Shown: positions 35,313 to 47,517 of the stretch, one piece after another
Position numbering within the stretch: the first letter of the stretch is position 1
Layout: each line of letters starts with the position of its first letter
NCBI RefSeq assembly: GCF_001625195.1
Contig: NC_054390.1
Location: forward strand, 7,723,222-7,787,221
Length of the DNA stretch: 64,000 bases
Direction: 5' to 3'
Origin: Drechmeria coniospora
Lineage: Eukaryota > Ascomycota > Sordariomycetes > Hypocreales > Ophiocordycipitaceae
Notes under the pieces: model-generated
Databases searched by the model: none
What the model saw: the letters and a program-made list of their open reading frames with translations, nothing else
Told to the model about the DNA's origin: nothing
Position numbers and translations under genes: made by a program

Positions 35313-38300
35313 TCAAGACAGAAGATTCCTCAGCGATGGACTCGCGCTTGCTCCGCTCGCTGGTCGGCTTTCCGGTGCGCGCGGCCCAACAGATCCCGAG
35401 GACCCAGGGGGTTCGAGCGGCAGTGGCGGTCCGTTTCTCGGCATGGGGGGACTTCCACGAGGTGCGGGGTACGGGGGGATCTGAGGATGCGATGGCATTG
35501 CGTGAGTCGATGGCTCATACCTCGGTGGCGGAGCTCCGTTGCCAACGCCCGGCGAGCTGCCGTGCGGTGGTGGGTGTCCCGGTCCTGCATGGTACGGCGG
35601 CACGTAAGGCGCCGGCGGTGCGGGGCCGCTCAGCCGTCGAGGCGAGGGGGGAAGGCCGTTTCCATAGATGGGCGACCCGCGACTATGGTGAAGGCTGACG
35701 GGAAGCGGAGCCACTTGCGGCGGGCCTGACAGGGCGGGAGGCCGAAGCGAGGTGAGGCTCGATATAGACGGCGGAGGACCCCCGTGCAGAGGCGGAGGGC
35801 CCCCGTTGAGATGACGAGGAGGCGACCCAAGCCGGTGGCCAGGCTGATGGCCCCAGTCGTTGTACGCCGGCCTAGACGACGGCGGGGTCACTGCGTACGG
35901 GTGAGAGACGGGAGCCGAGCGTAACCCTACGCCATGTGCCGGTACGTGGGACGGAGGCGGCGGCGGAGGCGGAGGCGGCGGCGGCGGCGGCGGCGTATGA
36001 GTAGTAGGGTGATGGAGCAGAGCGTGAATCTCGGTTCGCTGCGGCCGATAGTCCGACACGGGAGGAGGTGGACTTCGAAAAGGAGGAATAGCTGGGCCGA
36101 CGGTCGTGGCAGGCGGCAGAGGAGGCTCGACCGCAGGGGAAGGGGGAGGCAGGTATCGATGCGTGGTGCGAGGAGCCTTGCGGCATTGGTGGCATTGGAA
36201 CATCCTCTGCTCGACAAACTTTTGGGCTTCGGAGCCGATGGCGCCGTGGTGACCGTTCGTGAGCGTCGGCTCCTGCGAGTCTTCGATGGGCCACCACCTC
36301 GGCGCCATGTCGACGCCGCACGTCCTGCACACCTTCTCGCCCGCTTCCTGTCGAGCATCTGTCGCAGGCTCGGCCGGCTCCCCGTTTCGAGGGTGAGGCC
36401 CACTGCCGTTGGGCATGACTGTCGTCGAAATTCGTCTAGGGCCAGGTGGACCGGCAACGCCCGACACCCTGGACGCATTCATCATCAAGTTTGCCTTGCG
36501 GACCGTGCCGGTCAAGGCCAGATCGGCTTGCTTATACGTCTGCACGTACAGCTGCAGCGCCGTCATGCCCGACTCGTTGACGACGTCGTGCATCCGGTGA
36601 GTGATGGTCTTCGTGGGCACGTGGTCCTTGCACCACAGCAGAGCGGACATGGTGCCGCTCTCGCCGTTGACGGTCACGATGTTGAACTGGTCCCGGCGGG
36701 AGCTCTTGACCGGCGTGACGTCGAAGCCGAGGAGGTGGCCCCGTTGCCTGGCGCACTCGACGTGATCTGCACGCATTCCGTCAGCATCCACGTCACCTTC
36801 GACCACGTCAGCGCGCCGTGATACTCACAGGGTACGCGGCACTGATGGCAGAAAACGCAAGCACCGCCCGTCTGGTTGCAGGCTTGGCAGACGTCCTCGT
36901 ATCTCGACCTCGGAATGGACGGAACCCCCTCCGAAGGCTCGAGAGCCTTGGCGTTGCCGAACTTCACCTCGGGCGTCCAGATGGCGCAGGTGACGTGAAC
37001 CCAGTTGTTGTCGGCCGTGCGCTTCAGCGGTTCTCTCGGGTTCAGCGGCCGGTTCATCTCTTCCTGCTTCTTGCGATAGTATTCCGCCGCCTTGTGGGCC
37101 TGCTGCTTCTCGAACCTCTCGCGCTCGCGATCCTTGTCCGACATCTTCTTTTTGTGATGGGTGAGCTTGAACTGTTCGACGAAGTTTTGTTCCGTGTACT
37201 CGACGGGACAGAGGACGCATTTGTATTGCTATCGAACTGTCAGCACGACCGCGAGGGGGCGGCGGGCGACGATGGCTCGTGCACTTACGATGGAAACCTG
37301 GGGGCTCTTGTCGTTGGAGCACATGTCGCAAACCCACTTGCCTTGAACGCGATTGTCCAAGATGCCATAGCAGCTGCGGTGGACGGTCAAGCGACACTCT
37401 CGGCAAGAGACGTGCTGGTCGCCGAGAGGCTCCATCTGGTTGCAGACAGAACACGGCAACGTGCGCGGTTTCGGCAGCTCCGGCACCGGCGTGCTCTCGG
37501 CCACCTTTTCCTTCCGCTTGGCCAAGGTGGAGCCTGCGACGCTCCCGGCATCCGAGTTGGCCGACTCCAACTCGCGCTCGACGGGAGCGGCCCCTTTGAG
37601 CTTCTTCCGGGGCGGTTCGTTGGCCGCGGGGGTGCTCGCGGGGGTGGCCTCGCGATCCGGCGTCATGAGTCCCATCTCCTGGGCGGCTTGAAGCTCCTTC
37701 AGAAGCTCCTCGTCCTGCTTGCGCTTCCATGCGCGGCCGCCGGACTGGGCCACCTTCTTGGCCACCTCGTCCATTTCCTCGAATCGAATGCCGTACCGGC
37801 GCCAGAGCTCGGCGCATCGTCGACAGAGGGCGGCCACGCACTGGCTGCCCTTGTCCTTGCCGCCAGCCTTGGAGCCATTCTCGGCGACGAGGCCGGTGGT
37901 CGCGTGGGGGGCTCGTCGCCACTGTCGGGAAGTCGTCGTGGAGCAGAACTGGCAGATGAAGCTACGCTTCTTCTCGGCAGCCTTGGAGCCGTCGAAGGCG
38001 GAGTCGTCCTCGTGATCGGCCACGTCGTCGGCCATCTTCGTCGCCGCCTCGTCGGCCCTCCTGGCCTGCTTCTTCCCCTTGCGGCCGGAGAAGGTGCCCC
38101 AGACTTGCTGACCGCGTTCCGTCTTCTTCCAGGTGTAGTAGTAGCGAACGGCCTGGCCGGGCGTGATGGTCTTGACGTGCTTCATGACCAGGTGAAGCTC
38201 GGAGCCGTACTTGCTGACGCCCTCGTCGAACTTTTTCTGCTCCGTCGGGCTCAGGTCGGGCTCCTTGAAGTCGGACCGGTCCGTTTCCGGCAGAGACTTG

Positions 38301-41244
38301 AGCGCGGCTGGGGAATCGTAGTTGTGGCGGAGAAGAGCCCCGAGGGCGACGTCTTGAAGGTTCGTCGACAATTCGGGCAAGCCAAGCTTCTTCGCCGTCG
38401 CTCGCGCCTTCTTCATGTGCGCGTCGACAACGTCGGTCCCGACCGCCGACTCCGTTGAGGGAGGCTTCCACAGAAGCGTCGACGTCGCCTCGGGATCGTC
38501 GTCGTCCCGGTCCTGACCTCGAGCAACGTAGCCGGGCGGTTGGTCCTGCACCCATTTTGGTCGGTTGGTGCGCAGCGCCTTTTCGGCATCGAGAGCCTCC
38601 TTGGACACCTTCTGACCCTTGGGACCCTTTCGCGTCTCCAACGGCTTGACGTACTCGACAGGGCGGCCGGGCCAGGGGCCGACGTTTGCCTGGTTGCGAG
38701 GTCCGATGCGTGTGCTGGCGCGGGGGTAGATGCGGTCGTCGTAATCCAGGGCGTCTTCGGGTTTGCAATGCATTCCCAGGTACCTCCATGGCCAGAGGCT
38801 CGCCTGATACTTCTGCTCGGCCGTCCCCTGGTGATGATGGGCGTCGTCGGCCGGCGTGGTGCGGTCGGTCGCGATGCCGCGGGCTTCGTCGTCTTCTTCG
38901 TCGATGCAATCCTCTTCATCGACATCGCCGTGGGTGTCGACGGCGTTGGGCGTGTGGCGGGCCTCTAGCTTGCGCTCCTGGGCCCTGCTGCAAGCCGCAC
39001 AGGACCACGCGAAGCCGCGGGACGGCTTTTTGAGCAAGGGCGGTCTGACGCAGTTCATGTGGTAGGTGTGGTGGCAGACGGCACAATCGACCGAATCGTT
39101 GCTGGCGGTGGCGGACAAGGCATGTTAGGACGCGTGGCAAGAGAGAAGAGGGAGAATTCCATGGCGGGCAGTTTGTGCTTCAAGCATAAAGCCAAAAAAA
39201 AAAAACCACGTAGGATGAGGGAGTGAGATGACGAGAAGGAGGGTGCGTCGTGAGGGTGATGGAGCAGAGGAGGGGGGGCAAGGTGAAGGTGAGGTGAGGT
39301 GTGGTGAGCAGTAAGGTGAGGTGAGGGGTGATGGGTGATGGGTGATGGGTGAGGGGTGAGGGGTGAGGGGTGATGGGTGAGGGGTGAGGTGAGGTGAGGT
39401 GAGGTGAGCAGTGACGTGAGCAGCGAGGTGAGCAGTGACGTGCGATGCGACGTGAGGGTGAGGTGAGGTCGAACAGAGTTTAGTGGGGTCGGGCGTTTGG
39501 GGGGGAGGGGGTCCGAGGGGGGAGGGGGGGGCGGTAGGGCGGGTGGTACGTACCTGGCGCAGTAGCCAATGCATCTCTTGCAGAGCTTTACGGCGCTAGT
39601 CAGCTCCTTGCCACGCCCCTGCTCCACTAGGACGAACTTCCAGCGCTCGTCCAAGACCTTCTTGACGCGGTCGGGAACATTGACGATGCCGGCCGTCGGG
39701 ATGAGGTCGTAATTCTTTTGGATGTATCGATCGTACAGCTTATCGAACCAGAAGCTGTCGGGCGTCTTGCGAAATTGATCCATGCTGTTGATCTGGCTGC
39801 GGTGCATGATGCGGCACTTGCCGCGGAGAGCAGTGAGCGGGCTAATGTCGGAATGCATCGTCGCGAAGACCTGCCGCGTGTCGACGGCCTTGCGGCCAAT
39901 GTCCTTGGGGCGATAGAACCAGTTGATGCGCACCGCATCCACCGGCCGGGTGCTGTCGTTTTGCGAGTGCAGAAACTCCATGATGCGGCCCAGGTAGTAG
40001 GGCTCCCCGGGGGGTTCGCACACCAGGTACACGTGGTCTGCGCGACGTCGAACAGTTAGCCTCGACTTCTCTTCCTCGCCGCACCGCGCACATGCGTGCA
40101 CAGTGCAGCATAGTGCGTGGTACGTGTAGGTCAAATCAAACGCCGTCGTCGTTTCGACTGAAATTGGCTGATTGATCGGGGGCTTCCTTTCCCCCCTCAT
40201 GCCAGTCGAGCCCAGGTCCGGTTCTCTCCCCCCCCCCCCCCCCTCCCCACTCTCCAAAAAAAATGTGGATGGGTCCTGTCCTGGGTCCCGACTTCATTGG
40301 TGGTGGGACGGATGGGGGTTGGACGACTTACCATTTGGCTCCAGAACAGTCCCATCGTCAGCTTCCATACGCCCATTTTCCGGCCGCGAGTTGCATCGCT
40401 CAAATGTCATTAGGTTGGTTTCTCGCAATGGTGGGCCCGCCTTTGGCACCGCGTTACCGCCTCGTCTCGTCGACACGACGGCCGCCGACGACAACGAGGA
40501 GGCCGACGAGCCTGCTGCCGTCGCCGTCGTTGCCGTCGCCGTCGCCGCAGTGGCCTTGCGCTTGCGTGAAGTCGGCAGCGGCGTGCCCGATGCCTGCGCG
40601 ACCTGCGATGCACCGGAGCTGGCACCACCACCACCACCACCACCACCTCCGCCGTTGCCGCCGCCGCCGCCGTTGCTCACGCTCTGGTCCCTCGACCCGT
40701 TCTGCGACGAAGCAGACTTGCCGTCGTCGACGGCCGACTTGCGCGCGGCGGTGCTCGCACGAGGTGGTGGGCCGTCGCTGTTGGATGCCGCCTGGCTCTG
40801 CCGTGACGATTTCTTGAGGCCGGCGGCGGCGGCGTCGTGACCACCCTTGGACTGGTAGTCGTCGTAATTGTCCATGTCGATGTCTCTATCCTCGGCGTAG
40901 TTTATGCGAGCGTTTCCCGTCCTGTTGCGGGATCGCGTCCCGTACGGCGCGGCCATGTCGGCGCCGGTGTCCTTGGCCGCCGAATCAGGCACCGACGATG
41001 CCTTGGTCGACCCGGGCGCCGATGCCGGTAGGCCTTCCACGACCGCGGCCTTTGGTTCCTGCCGAGGGCGTCAGCTGCTGTTGGGAGGCCCGTCGCGGCG
41101 AGAGCGACGGTGGTTGGCGGTGCCGGAACTTGGACGTCGAAGGGTGGGTAGCAGGTAGGAGGAGGAGAAAAAAAAATAACGGAGGCGAGGATGCAGGTAG
41201 AAGTGACATGAGACGTGGATGAGTCTTACATTTTGATGTGCCAT
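35313..41244 (-). CDS. SNT2: SNT2-type chromatin regulator (BAH, PHD, SANT, GATA-like, extended PHD)
   Basis: Six exons: 41244-41230, 41058-40332, 40037-39554, 39101-37289, 37228-36829 and 36766-35313 (1630 aa). Exon 1 encodes only MAHQN; a start at 40956 (MAAPYGTRSRNRTGN) is the alternative. A BAH domain (DHVYLVCEPPGEPYYLGRI) covers about residues 248-400. PHD finger 1 is split by the minisatellite-bearing intron and continues NDSVDCAVCHHTYHMNC. A SANT module (LSPTEQKKFDEGVSKYG) lies at about 690, a GATA-like finger (ICQFCSTTTSRQWRR) at about 790, and an extended PHD (LPCSVCNQMEPLG through ECARQRGHLLGFD) at about 955-1190. The tail has one more CxxC finger (VCRTCGVDMAPRWWP, MFQCHQCRKAP) and long Pro runs. 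Yeast Snt2 is a histone-binding putative E3 in a complex with Ecm5 and Rpd3. Plant-pathogen orthologues affect development and virulence. Confidence 0.93.
39285..39470. repeat. GGTGAGG/GGTGATGG minisatellite inside SNT2 intron 3
   Basis: Tandem degenerate copies of GGTGAG, GGGTGAG, GGGTGATG and GTGAGCAGTGACGTGAGCAG fill the centre of the 452-bp intron 39553-39102. On the sense strand of SNT2 they read CTCACC/CATCACC, i.e. pyrimidine-rich. The intron also holds G-runs on the plus strand (39500-39530). It is several times longer than the other introns in this window. Confidence 0.9.
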
Positions 41245-44200
41245 GGGGCGGGCAAATCACTTCCGTCGTCGTGAGATGAGGCAGTTGGCGTGTGAAGGCA
41301 TGCCCGAGCCGTGGTGCGTCCTGGAGAGCGGCGGAAAGCAAGGGAGGGTCGGAGTGTCGGTCCAGAGGGCAGAGGCAAGGTGTGAATTCGTAAATGGTAT
41401 CGACGATTCCGCAGCCGGGCAGGCATGCGCGGGGTACGAGCACGGGGTGAGAAATTGAATGGCCTGGCCCGTCTCGCCTGGCGTGGTATGGAGAGGAAAA
41501 CGAGGTTGAAGGAGAAATGGAAGAGCGAGGTACTGAGAAGCAGGCAAGGCAAGACGCCGGCAGAGCGTGGAAGAAACGTCCTGGCGCCCCGAAGCGGCGG
41601 CCCTGGTGTGCTGGGTACTACGAGGTAACCAAAGCATGGGTAGGACGCCACTAGTGCACAATGTGCCTTTGGGGTGCTCGCTAGCGCTTGGCATCGAGGG
41701 ATGCGCGAGCTCTGTACTGAGATGCCGCCGCACGGAGATGGAAGAGACTTTATATATACATGACACCACCCTAGCCCGTCAACGTACCGCCATGACTGGA
41801 CGGATCTCGACCCAAGGTTTTGCAAGGCGTTCATCACCGCCGCGCGCCCACCATGGATGGACCTTTGGAGCCTCCATCTCGTCCGGCCAGCGCACGCACA
41901 GGTCAGGGGACCGGCCCGGTCAGTTGATGCGCAGGCGCTCTCGGTGGATGGATGCCTCGGTCGGCTGCTGCCTCTCGACGCGGCAGAGCAGGGGTGCACG
42001 CCCTCGAGCAGTATTGGCGAACGTTGCGAATCCGCCAGCCCATGGCCCGTACGGGGACGAGGGATCTCGCACGAGGAGTCATGAGCGGGCAAACCGCCGT
42101 GGCAGCAGGTACAAGCACCACCTGGGCATCGGTGAATCCGCGCCAAGGTAATTACTCCGTACTGTACCTACAGCAGGTACATGTACAGGGCCACCATTCG
42201 ACGGTGGTACGTGGACTTGTGCTGGGGACGGAGTACTGTTCGCGGAGATGTTGGTACCTTGAACGAAGCAGATGTACTGTAGGTGTACAGTACGGTTCAC
42301 CATAGCGTCTGTCAGGAGAGCCGGCCTAACTGACCTAGGCAAGTTCGACTGCTGGTTCGCAGCCGACCATTATTATTTATGGACCTCCTCATTCCTACCG
42401 ACGCTCTCCTTCCGACTCTGGCTGGACGGCACCTTCCTCGAGGCTGGCGATGGAAATTATATGCTGCCAACGCGGCGGACGAGCAGGGAAAATCTGCTTG
42501 TCCTGGTGCGAAGCAGAGGCATCTAGAAATGATTGACACACGGGAATGAGGGATACCACCTTCTTGGCGTTGTTCTGACGCCGTACGAGTCCTTGTACTT
42601 AGATTGGCATTTACAAACATGACTTGTACTGTACGGAGCAGCTGCACATGTAAGTAAGTGGGTAATAGTATGTATTAGGTACAAGACTGCCTACTGGTTT
42701 GCAGATGCGTGTTACTGCCTAGCGCAGATCCTGTACTTGTACATGTACTGTACTTACAAGCAAGAATAGTGAGGAATACTTTGCTCCGTAAGTACCTAAG
42801 TGTACAAGAACTTACCGCAAGACACCTATTGCCGAGTACAAGGACAAGCAAGTAACAAGTGTACTCGGTACTTACTAATAAGGTGCCTGATACAAGCACG
42901 GAGTACGGGTACGGATACGTGCACATGTATTCGTTGCACGACGAGTTACCCAATGCACCCGATGCACCCAGCACCCAATGCACCGCACATGCGGCGTTGG
43001 GGGCCATGAAAATCACCGCTTCCTGTAGTAACTGCTGTTCTCCATTGCAGGGTCACGCGCGGCTACGTTTCATGCACCGAATGGCGTGACCGACCCGTCG
43101 TTTGGCTGCCAGGTCAAGTGCAAATCGATGGTCGCGCTCGATATGCTGGCCATCAGCGAGAGTGCGAGGCGACATTTCCTCGGAAGCCTGGTTGTGTGGG
43201 CGTCATTTGCTTTGCGGTACGGAGCACCTGTCGCGTTAGTGCCTACCCAGCTATGCGAACTGCTATCGGAACTGTGCTACGCCAAAGTATTGATGTCGTA
43301 TTCCGTGCCGAAGCAAGGACTCAGGGTTGTCCCGAGCTAGCCTGGTGTCGGGGGGAGTGGATCACGCATCCCGCAAGGGCAAGACGAGATTTGCCAGGCA
43401 GCCATGCCTGTATTTGCCGTCGTCGATGGCGGTACGTACTTACTTACGCAAGTACTGACCTGGGTGGTAATACTGCATGTGCTTAAAGGCCTAGCAAGTA
43501 CAGTACTAAGGTAGGAAATACGGAGTATTATGGAGTAGGCGTACGGAGTACTACAGAGGAGGTAGGTACACTTGCAACTAATTGTGCTGTACTTACCTAA
43601 GTAAGTACTGTAGCCTGCAGGTACGAAGGCACTTCCCATGTCCCCCGTCGCTGGACCCATGAGGCGCCTACTAGCAAACAACGCCGCTGCGTATTGTACT
43701 TTCGCACGCCTTGAATCAATAGCGATGAGCCGACAGAACTTGCGAATACGCATTCGGTCGTTGCCATGTGTGCTTGTACATGTAGGCAAGCACGGGTATC
43801 GTTCAATGGAATTCCTCGGTGTACTGATGTGCACACTGCGCTAGGGCACTATCCTACTACTACCAGTACTAGGTAATACTAGGTAGGTGTGTGTATTACT
43901 GTGCATTTAAGTATTACTTACGGAGTACTTACGTAGGTCAACAGTGCAAGTGCTCTGTCCTTGCTTCCAGGCTGGGACAAGCGGGACCAGAAGGGTTGGC
44001 TCTCCCTCGCATCGGTTTAATGATTTCGGACCTCGAGCATCGGATCTCAAGCACATGTACGGAGCAGTCAATGCTCCAATGCTGGGCGTCAGGCACCATG
44101 TCTACAAGGTCCAAGTGCAGTACCCAGGACTGCAGTATTTGTCGCAGAAGCACGAGCCCTCCAGAGCAAGCTACCTGGGTTGTATTGCCACCTGCCCGCG

Positions 44201-44490
44201 ACGTTCTCGTGCCGATGACGGTGCGAGGGTCCTCCAATTCTTCCAGTACACTGCACGTGCCGAATACCCAGCCCTCCAGGCGCTACCTGCCTACAAGTAA
44301 TTACTGCCGTAACTATCGCTCCAAGTACCAGCTTGAACGCGACCGTGGGCGGCCGCTTGCAACTTGCCTCGACGCTGTTGCTGGGTTATCACCTGCCGCG
44401 GAATTCACGTGCATCGAACGAATGCACACTCTGGCCACTGTTGGGCGCTGCCTAGAATGGATGACTCGTCGAGTTGTCGTAAAAATCCGT

Positions 44491-44517
44491 CGCGTACGGG
44501 GATGCTCCCCGTACGCG
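44491..44517. repeat. Perfect 12-bp inverted repeat with 3-base loop
   Basis: Left arm CGCGTACGGGGA (44491-44502), loop TGC, right arm TCCCCGTACGCG (44506-44517). The arms pair without mismatch and are GC-rich. There is no T-run after it and no gene around it, so a terminator role is not indicated. Confidence 0.95.
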
Positions 44518-46442
44518 TCACTGGTCACCTGGCCGTCTGGGGGGGATGCGTTCCCTGCGGGAAGCCTGGAACGAGTGGTTCCAATAAAACAGCGCCAGTG
44601 ATGCTCGTCCATGTATTGTTCATCATGACGAAACGCAAAGAACACCATCATTGGCACGGTTGTGACACGATGTAGGCAACCATTGGAAATGCAATCTTCC
44701 TCCATCAGCCCACCCGCCTTCTGGGGAGCAGGTTTTTCGGTGATGAGACGACCATGAGGAAAGGTGGAGAGGCAGCAATGGGTGGGCTGGCCATTGTGCT
44801 GGACAAGTACGTTGCACATGTACTTGCCCTCCATGCCATGCCTTGGCCTCCGAGTGAGCTCGGTGCGGCTCAGTTAAGGGGAAATAAATTAATACCAGGC
44901 AAAGGCACTGATGGGGTTTCCCGAGCTTTTGAATTAATGGTTAGGAAACCGAGGCCGATCCCGGCTTTCCGGTCCCTTTCTGGTATGCTATCAATGCCAC
45001 CCAGCTCCGAACAAGTACTACTGTACAAGTAGGTACCAAGGTTCATGTACTTACTGTACACCAACTTACTTACATGTGCGTGTGCTCTGTGGGTGTACGC
45101 CAACTGTGATGTAAGTGAGTACTTACTGTGCACGTACATGTGCACGTACGAGTAAGTACGAAGTCTGGTCAGGACGATCAACGGGAATCGCCGTCAATTC
45201 CTGGCTGATAATTTGGCATTTCTTGGCGAGCTCCTTGAGGGTATTAATACTAGTACGGAGTACTCTACTCTGTAAGTAAGTACAGTACTTGTTCAGAGTA
45301 GTTGTACGGAGTTTACCTACAGTAAGTCTGTAAGTACATTCAGTACATTCAAGTGCACCGTGAGTATGTACACTTGCTTGTACTGTACGGAGTACGGAGT
45401 ACAGTATTACTAAATATTTGGTGGTACGGAGCACTGTGCAGAGTACTGTAGCGCTGGGCACCACACCAACACCTATCGCTTCGAATAAGCTCCGAAAGTG
45501 CCCCGTGATCCGTGGGTTCCGGCCCTGGGGCAATCACCACCCAGCGTAGGACGCAGGATCACGCAGACGCCAAATCGCCACATGGTCACACCATATATGA
45601 CTCTGTTATCCAACGCAGGGCTGCCTTTGTAATGTCCGAGCGGGTCAGAGGCTCGCGACTGCCAGCAGGGCACAAAATCATGGGCAGATACTTGATCAAA
45701 GCCAATTGTACCCAGCACAAGGGATTCGTTGCACCTGTGCGGACCACACGCGGCATTCGTTGGAATTACGTGTATTACTCCTCACTCCGTGTTCCGTACA
45801 CTGCTAAAAGGTCCTCACCTCGTACAGTACGGGAGCGTACGGAGTGTGCTCGTCCTACCTGTGTGAGTACTAGAACGCGGTGTGCAGGGGACAAGACAAA
45901 GTTGCATAACGTATCGGAGGCTGCGCATTACAAACATGCAGATGAGCGCACGTGCAGCTGTCCAAGATGTTCCGCTCATGTGCAATGATTGCACAAGCTG
46001 TGCTATTTCAGACGGTACATGTACAGTACTTGTAGCACATCGAATTTCAGCAGCGGTACTAAACGAGGTGGTGTACGGAGCGCCTGGCTTGGTAGTACTG
46101 AGGTGCCGTTCCTGGGTCGTACTACTCCGTACAGGACGGTAACATGGAAAGCGATTCGCACATCGCTTTGCGACCGGATGCCTCAAACGGTAGAATTGCC
46201 TTCACAAAGACACATATGGCGGACGAGATCCCATGTGTACACATTAAGTATTGTACACGCATGTACGTAAGTACAGTAGATGTACTCGTCATATGCAGGC
46301 GAGTGCTGTGTCACGATGTGGTACTTCTCCGTACTCCGTACGAATGCGGGAAGTACTTGTACTTGTGCAAGTACTCCCACGATCATCTAAGTAAGTAAGT
46401 AAGTAGTAATACGGGGCATTACTCCGCAAGTGTGAAGTATGG

Positions 46443-46462
46443 AGTACGGAGTACTCCGTACT
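46443..46462. repeat. 20-bp perfect palindrome with CGGAGTACTCCG core
   Basis: The sequence from 46443 to 46462 is identical to its reverse complement; half-site AGTACGGAGT. It lies in the gene-poor region upstream of HELQ. Confidence 0.95.
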
Positions 46463-47517
46463 AAACTGAGTATTACCTACCTAAGTATACGCGGTGCACT
46501 GTACTTGCGACTCAGCTTGGCCCTGCACCAGTTGTTACCTTAGTAAGTACTTCTGCAGTGACCATTGGTGTGCATTATACTTGTACTGCAGATACCTACT
46601 TAGTAGGTCCTTCACCTGTCGTTCGATGGCAGTGCTACCTAGTATCACTTATAGTTGGAGAAGGAGCGGTCTGGCTTACCACATGATGAACATGGTACTT
46701 GGGCCTGATGACATTCAGGGTCGGCCACATCAATACCAGGAGCGACATGTACTGCAAGTACAGTACATGGACATATACTTACATGTACATACCATGCATG
46801 TCCTTGTGTATCTACTAATAATAATGGGCACACTGTACTTGTACATGTACGCCGTATTGACACTGCATACGAAGTAATACCTCACTACATTATTAACATG
46901 TCCACATGTCCACATGTCCACGTACACATACTTAAGTATGTAAGTCATTACATGTACGAGCTTTCTCGACAGTACGGAGTACAAGCACATGTACGGAGTA
47001 CAACTATGCACGTACGGAGCAATACTGTACATATACCATTTTATATTACGTGCTCACATACGGAGTACAAGTGCAGTAATATATGCAAGTACTTACTCTG
47101 TACTCCGTGCAAAACGTCCTTTCATGCACTCCGAGCTCCGCATTTTGCTACAGGGTAATTACCAGGAAAGCCCCTCTCGCTTGCGCATCGAATCTGAACA
47201 TGCTGGCTTGCACCGCCTGCTGCCGCTAAAGTCTTCAAAGTATCTCACGTGATACCGCGTCCATGCCGTTCCTGTCAATCTGCACTTTATTAGATCAGCT
47301 CGCGTCACGACACGATTGCCACCTCAACCGATCATTGGCATGATGAAACATCACAACCTTGCAAGGCTAGGGATTTATCCAAGATTTGTCATCGCTCGAC
47401 CTATCTTGAAAATTCTTTGCCAAATGTTCGTTGAACAAGCCTAGCTACCCAGCTACCTGTGCGTTCACGCTCGCTCAATGACCCTGCCGAGCACCGCCCA
47501 TCTCCCCGCCGCCCACC

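Larger units (their letters stand above)
41245..47517. other. 6.3-kb gene-poor region
   Basis: No gene could be supported. Bases 41245-42150 probably include the SNT2 promoter and leader; the open frames there overlap on several strands and carry no domain. From about 42140 onward, blocks of GTAC/CGGAGTAC/AAGTAC-word DNA alternate with GC-rich single-copy-looking sequence. A 12-bp-stem hairpin lies at 44491-44517 and a 20-bp perfect palindrome at 46443-46462. The last few hundred bases before 47518 are likely the HELQ promoter. Confidence 0.5.

Noticed and set aside
36818..38458. A 546-codon open frame on the plus strand across SNT2
   Set aside because: It is antisense to the SNT2 PHD/SANT exons. 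It is Leu/Arg/Gly-rich without domains and reflects the GC-rich codon use of the real gene.
41226..42146. A 306-codon minus-strand frame upstream of SNT2
   Set aside because: It starts without a good ATG, is Pro/Arg/Ser/His-rich and has no domain. It covers the likely SNT2 promoter and leader.
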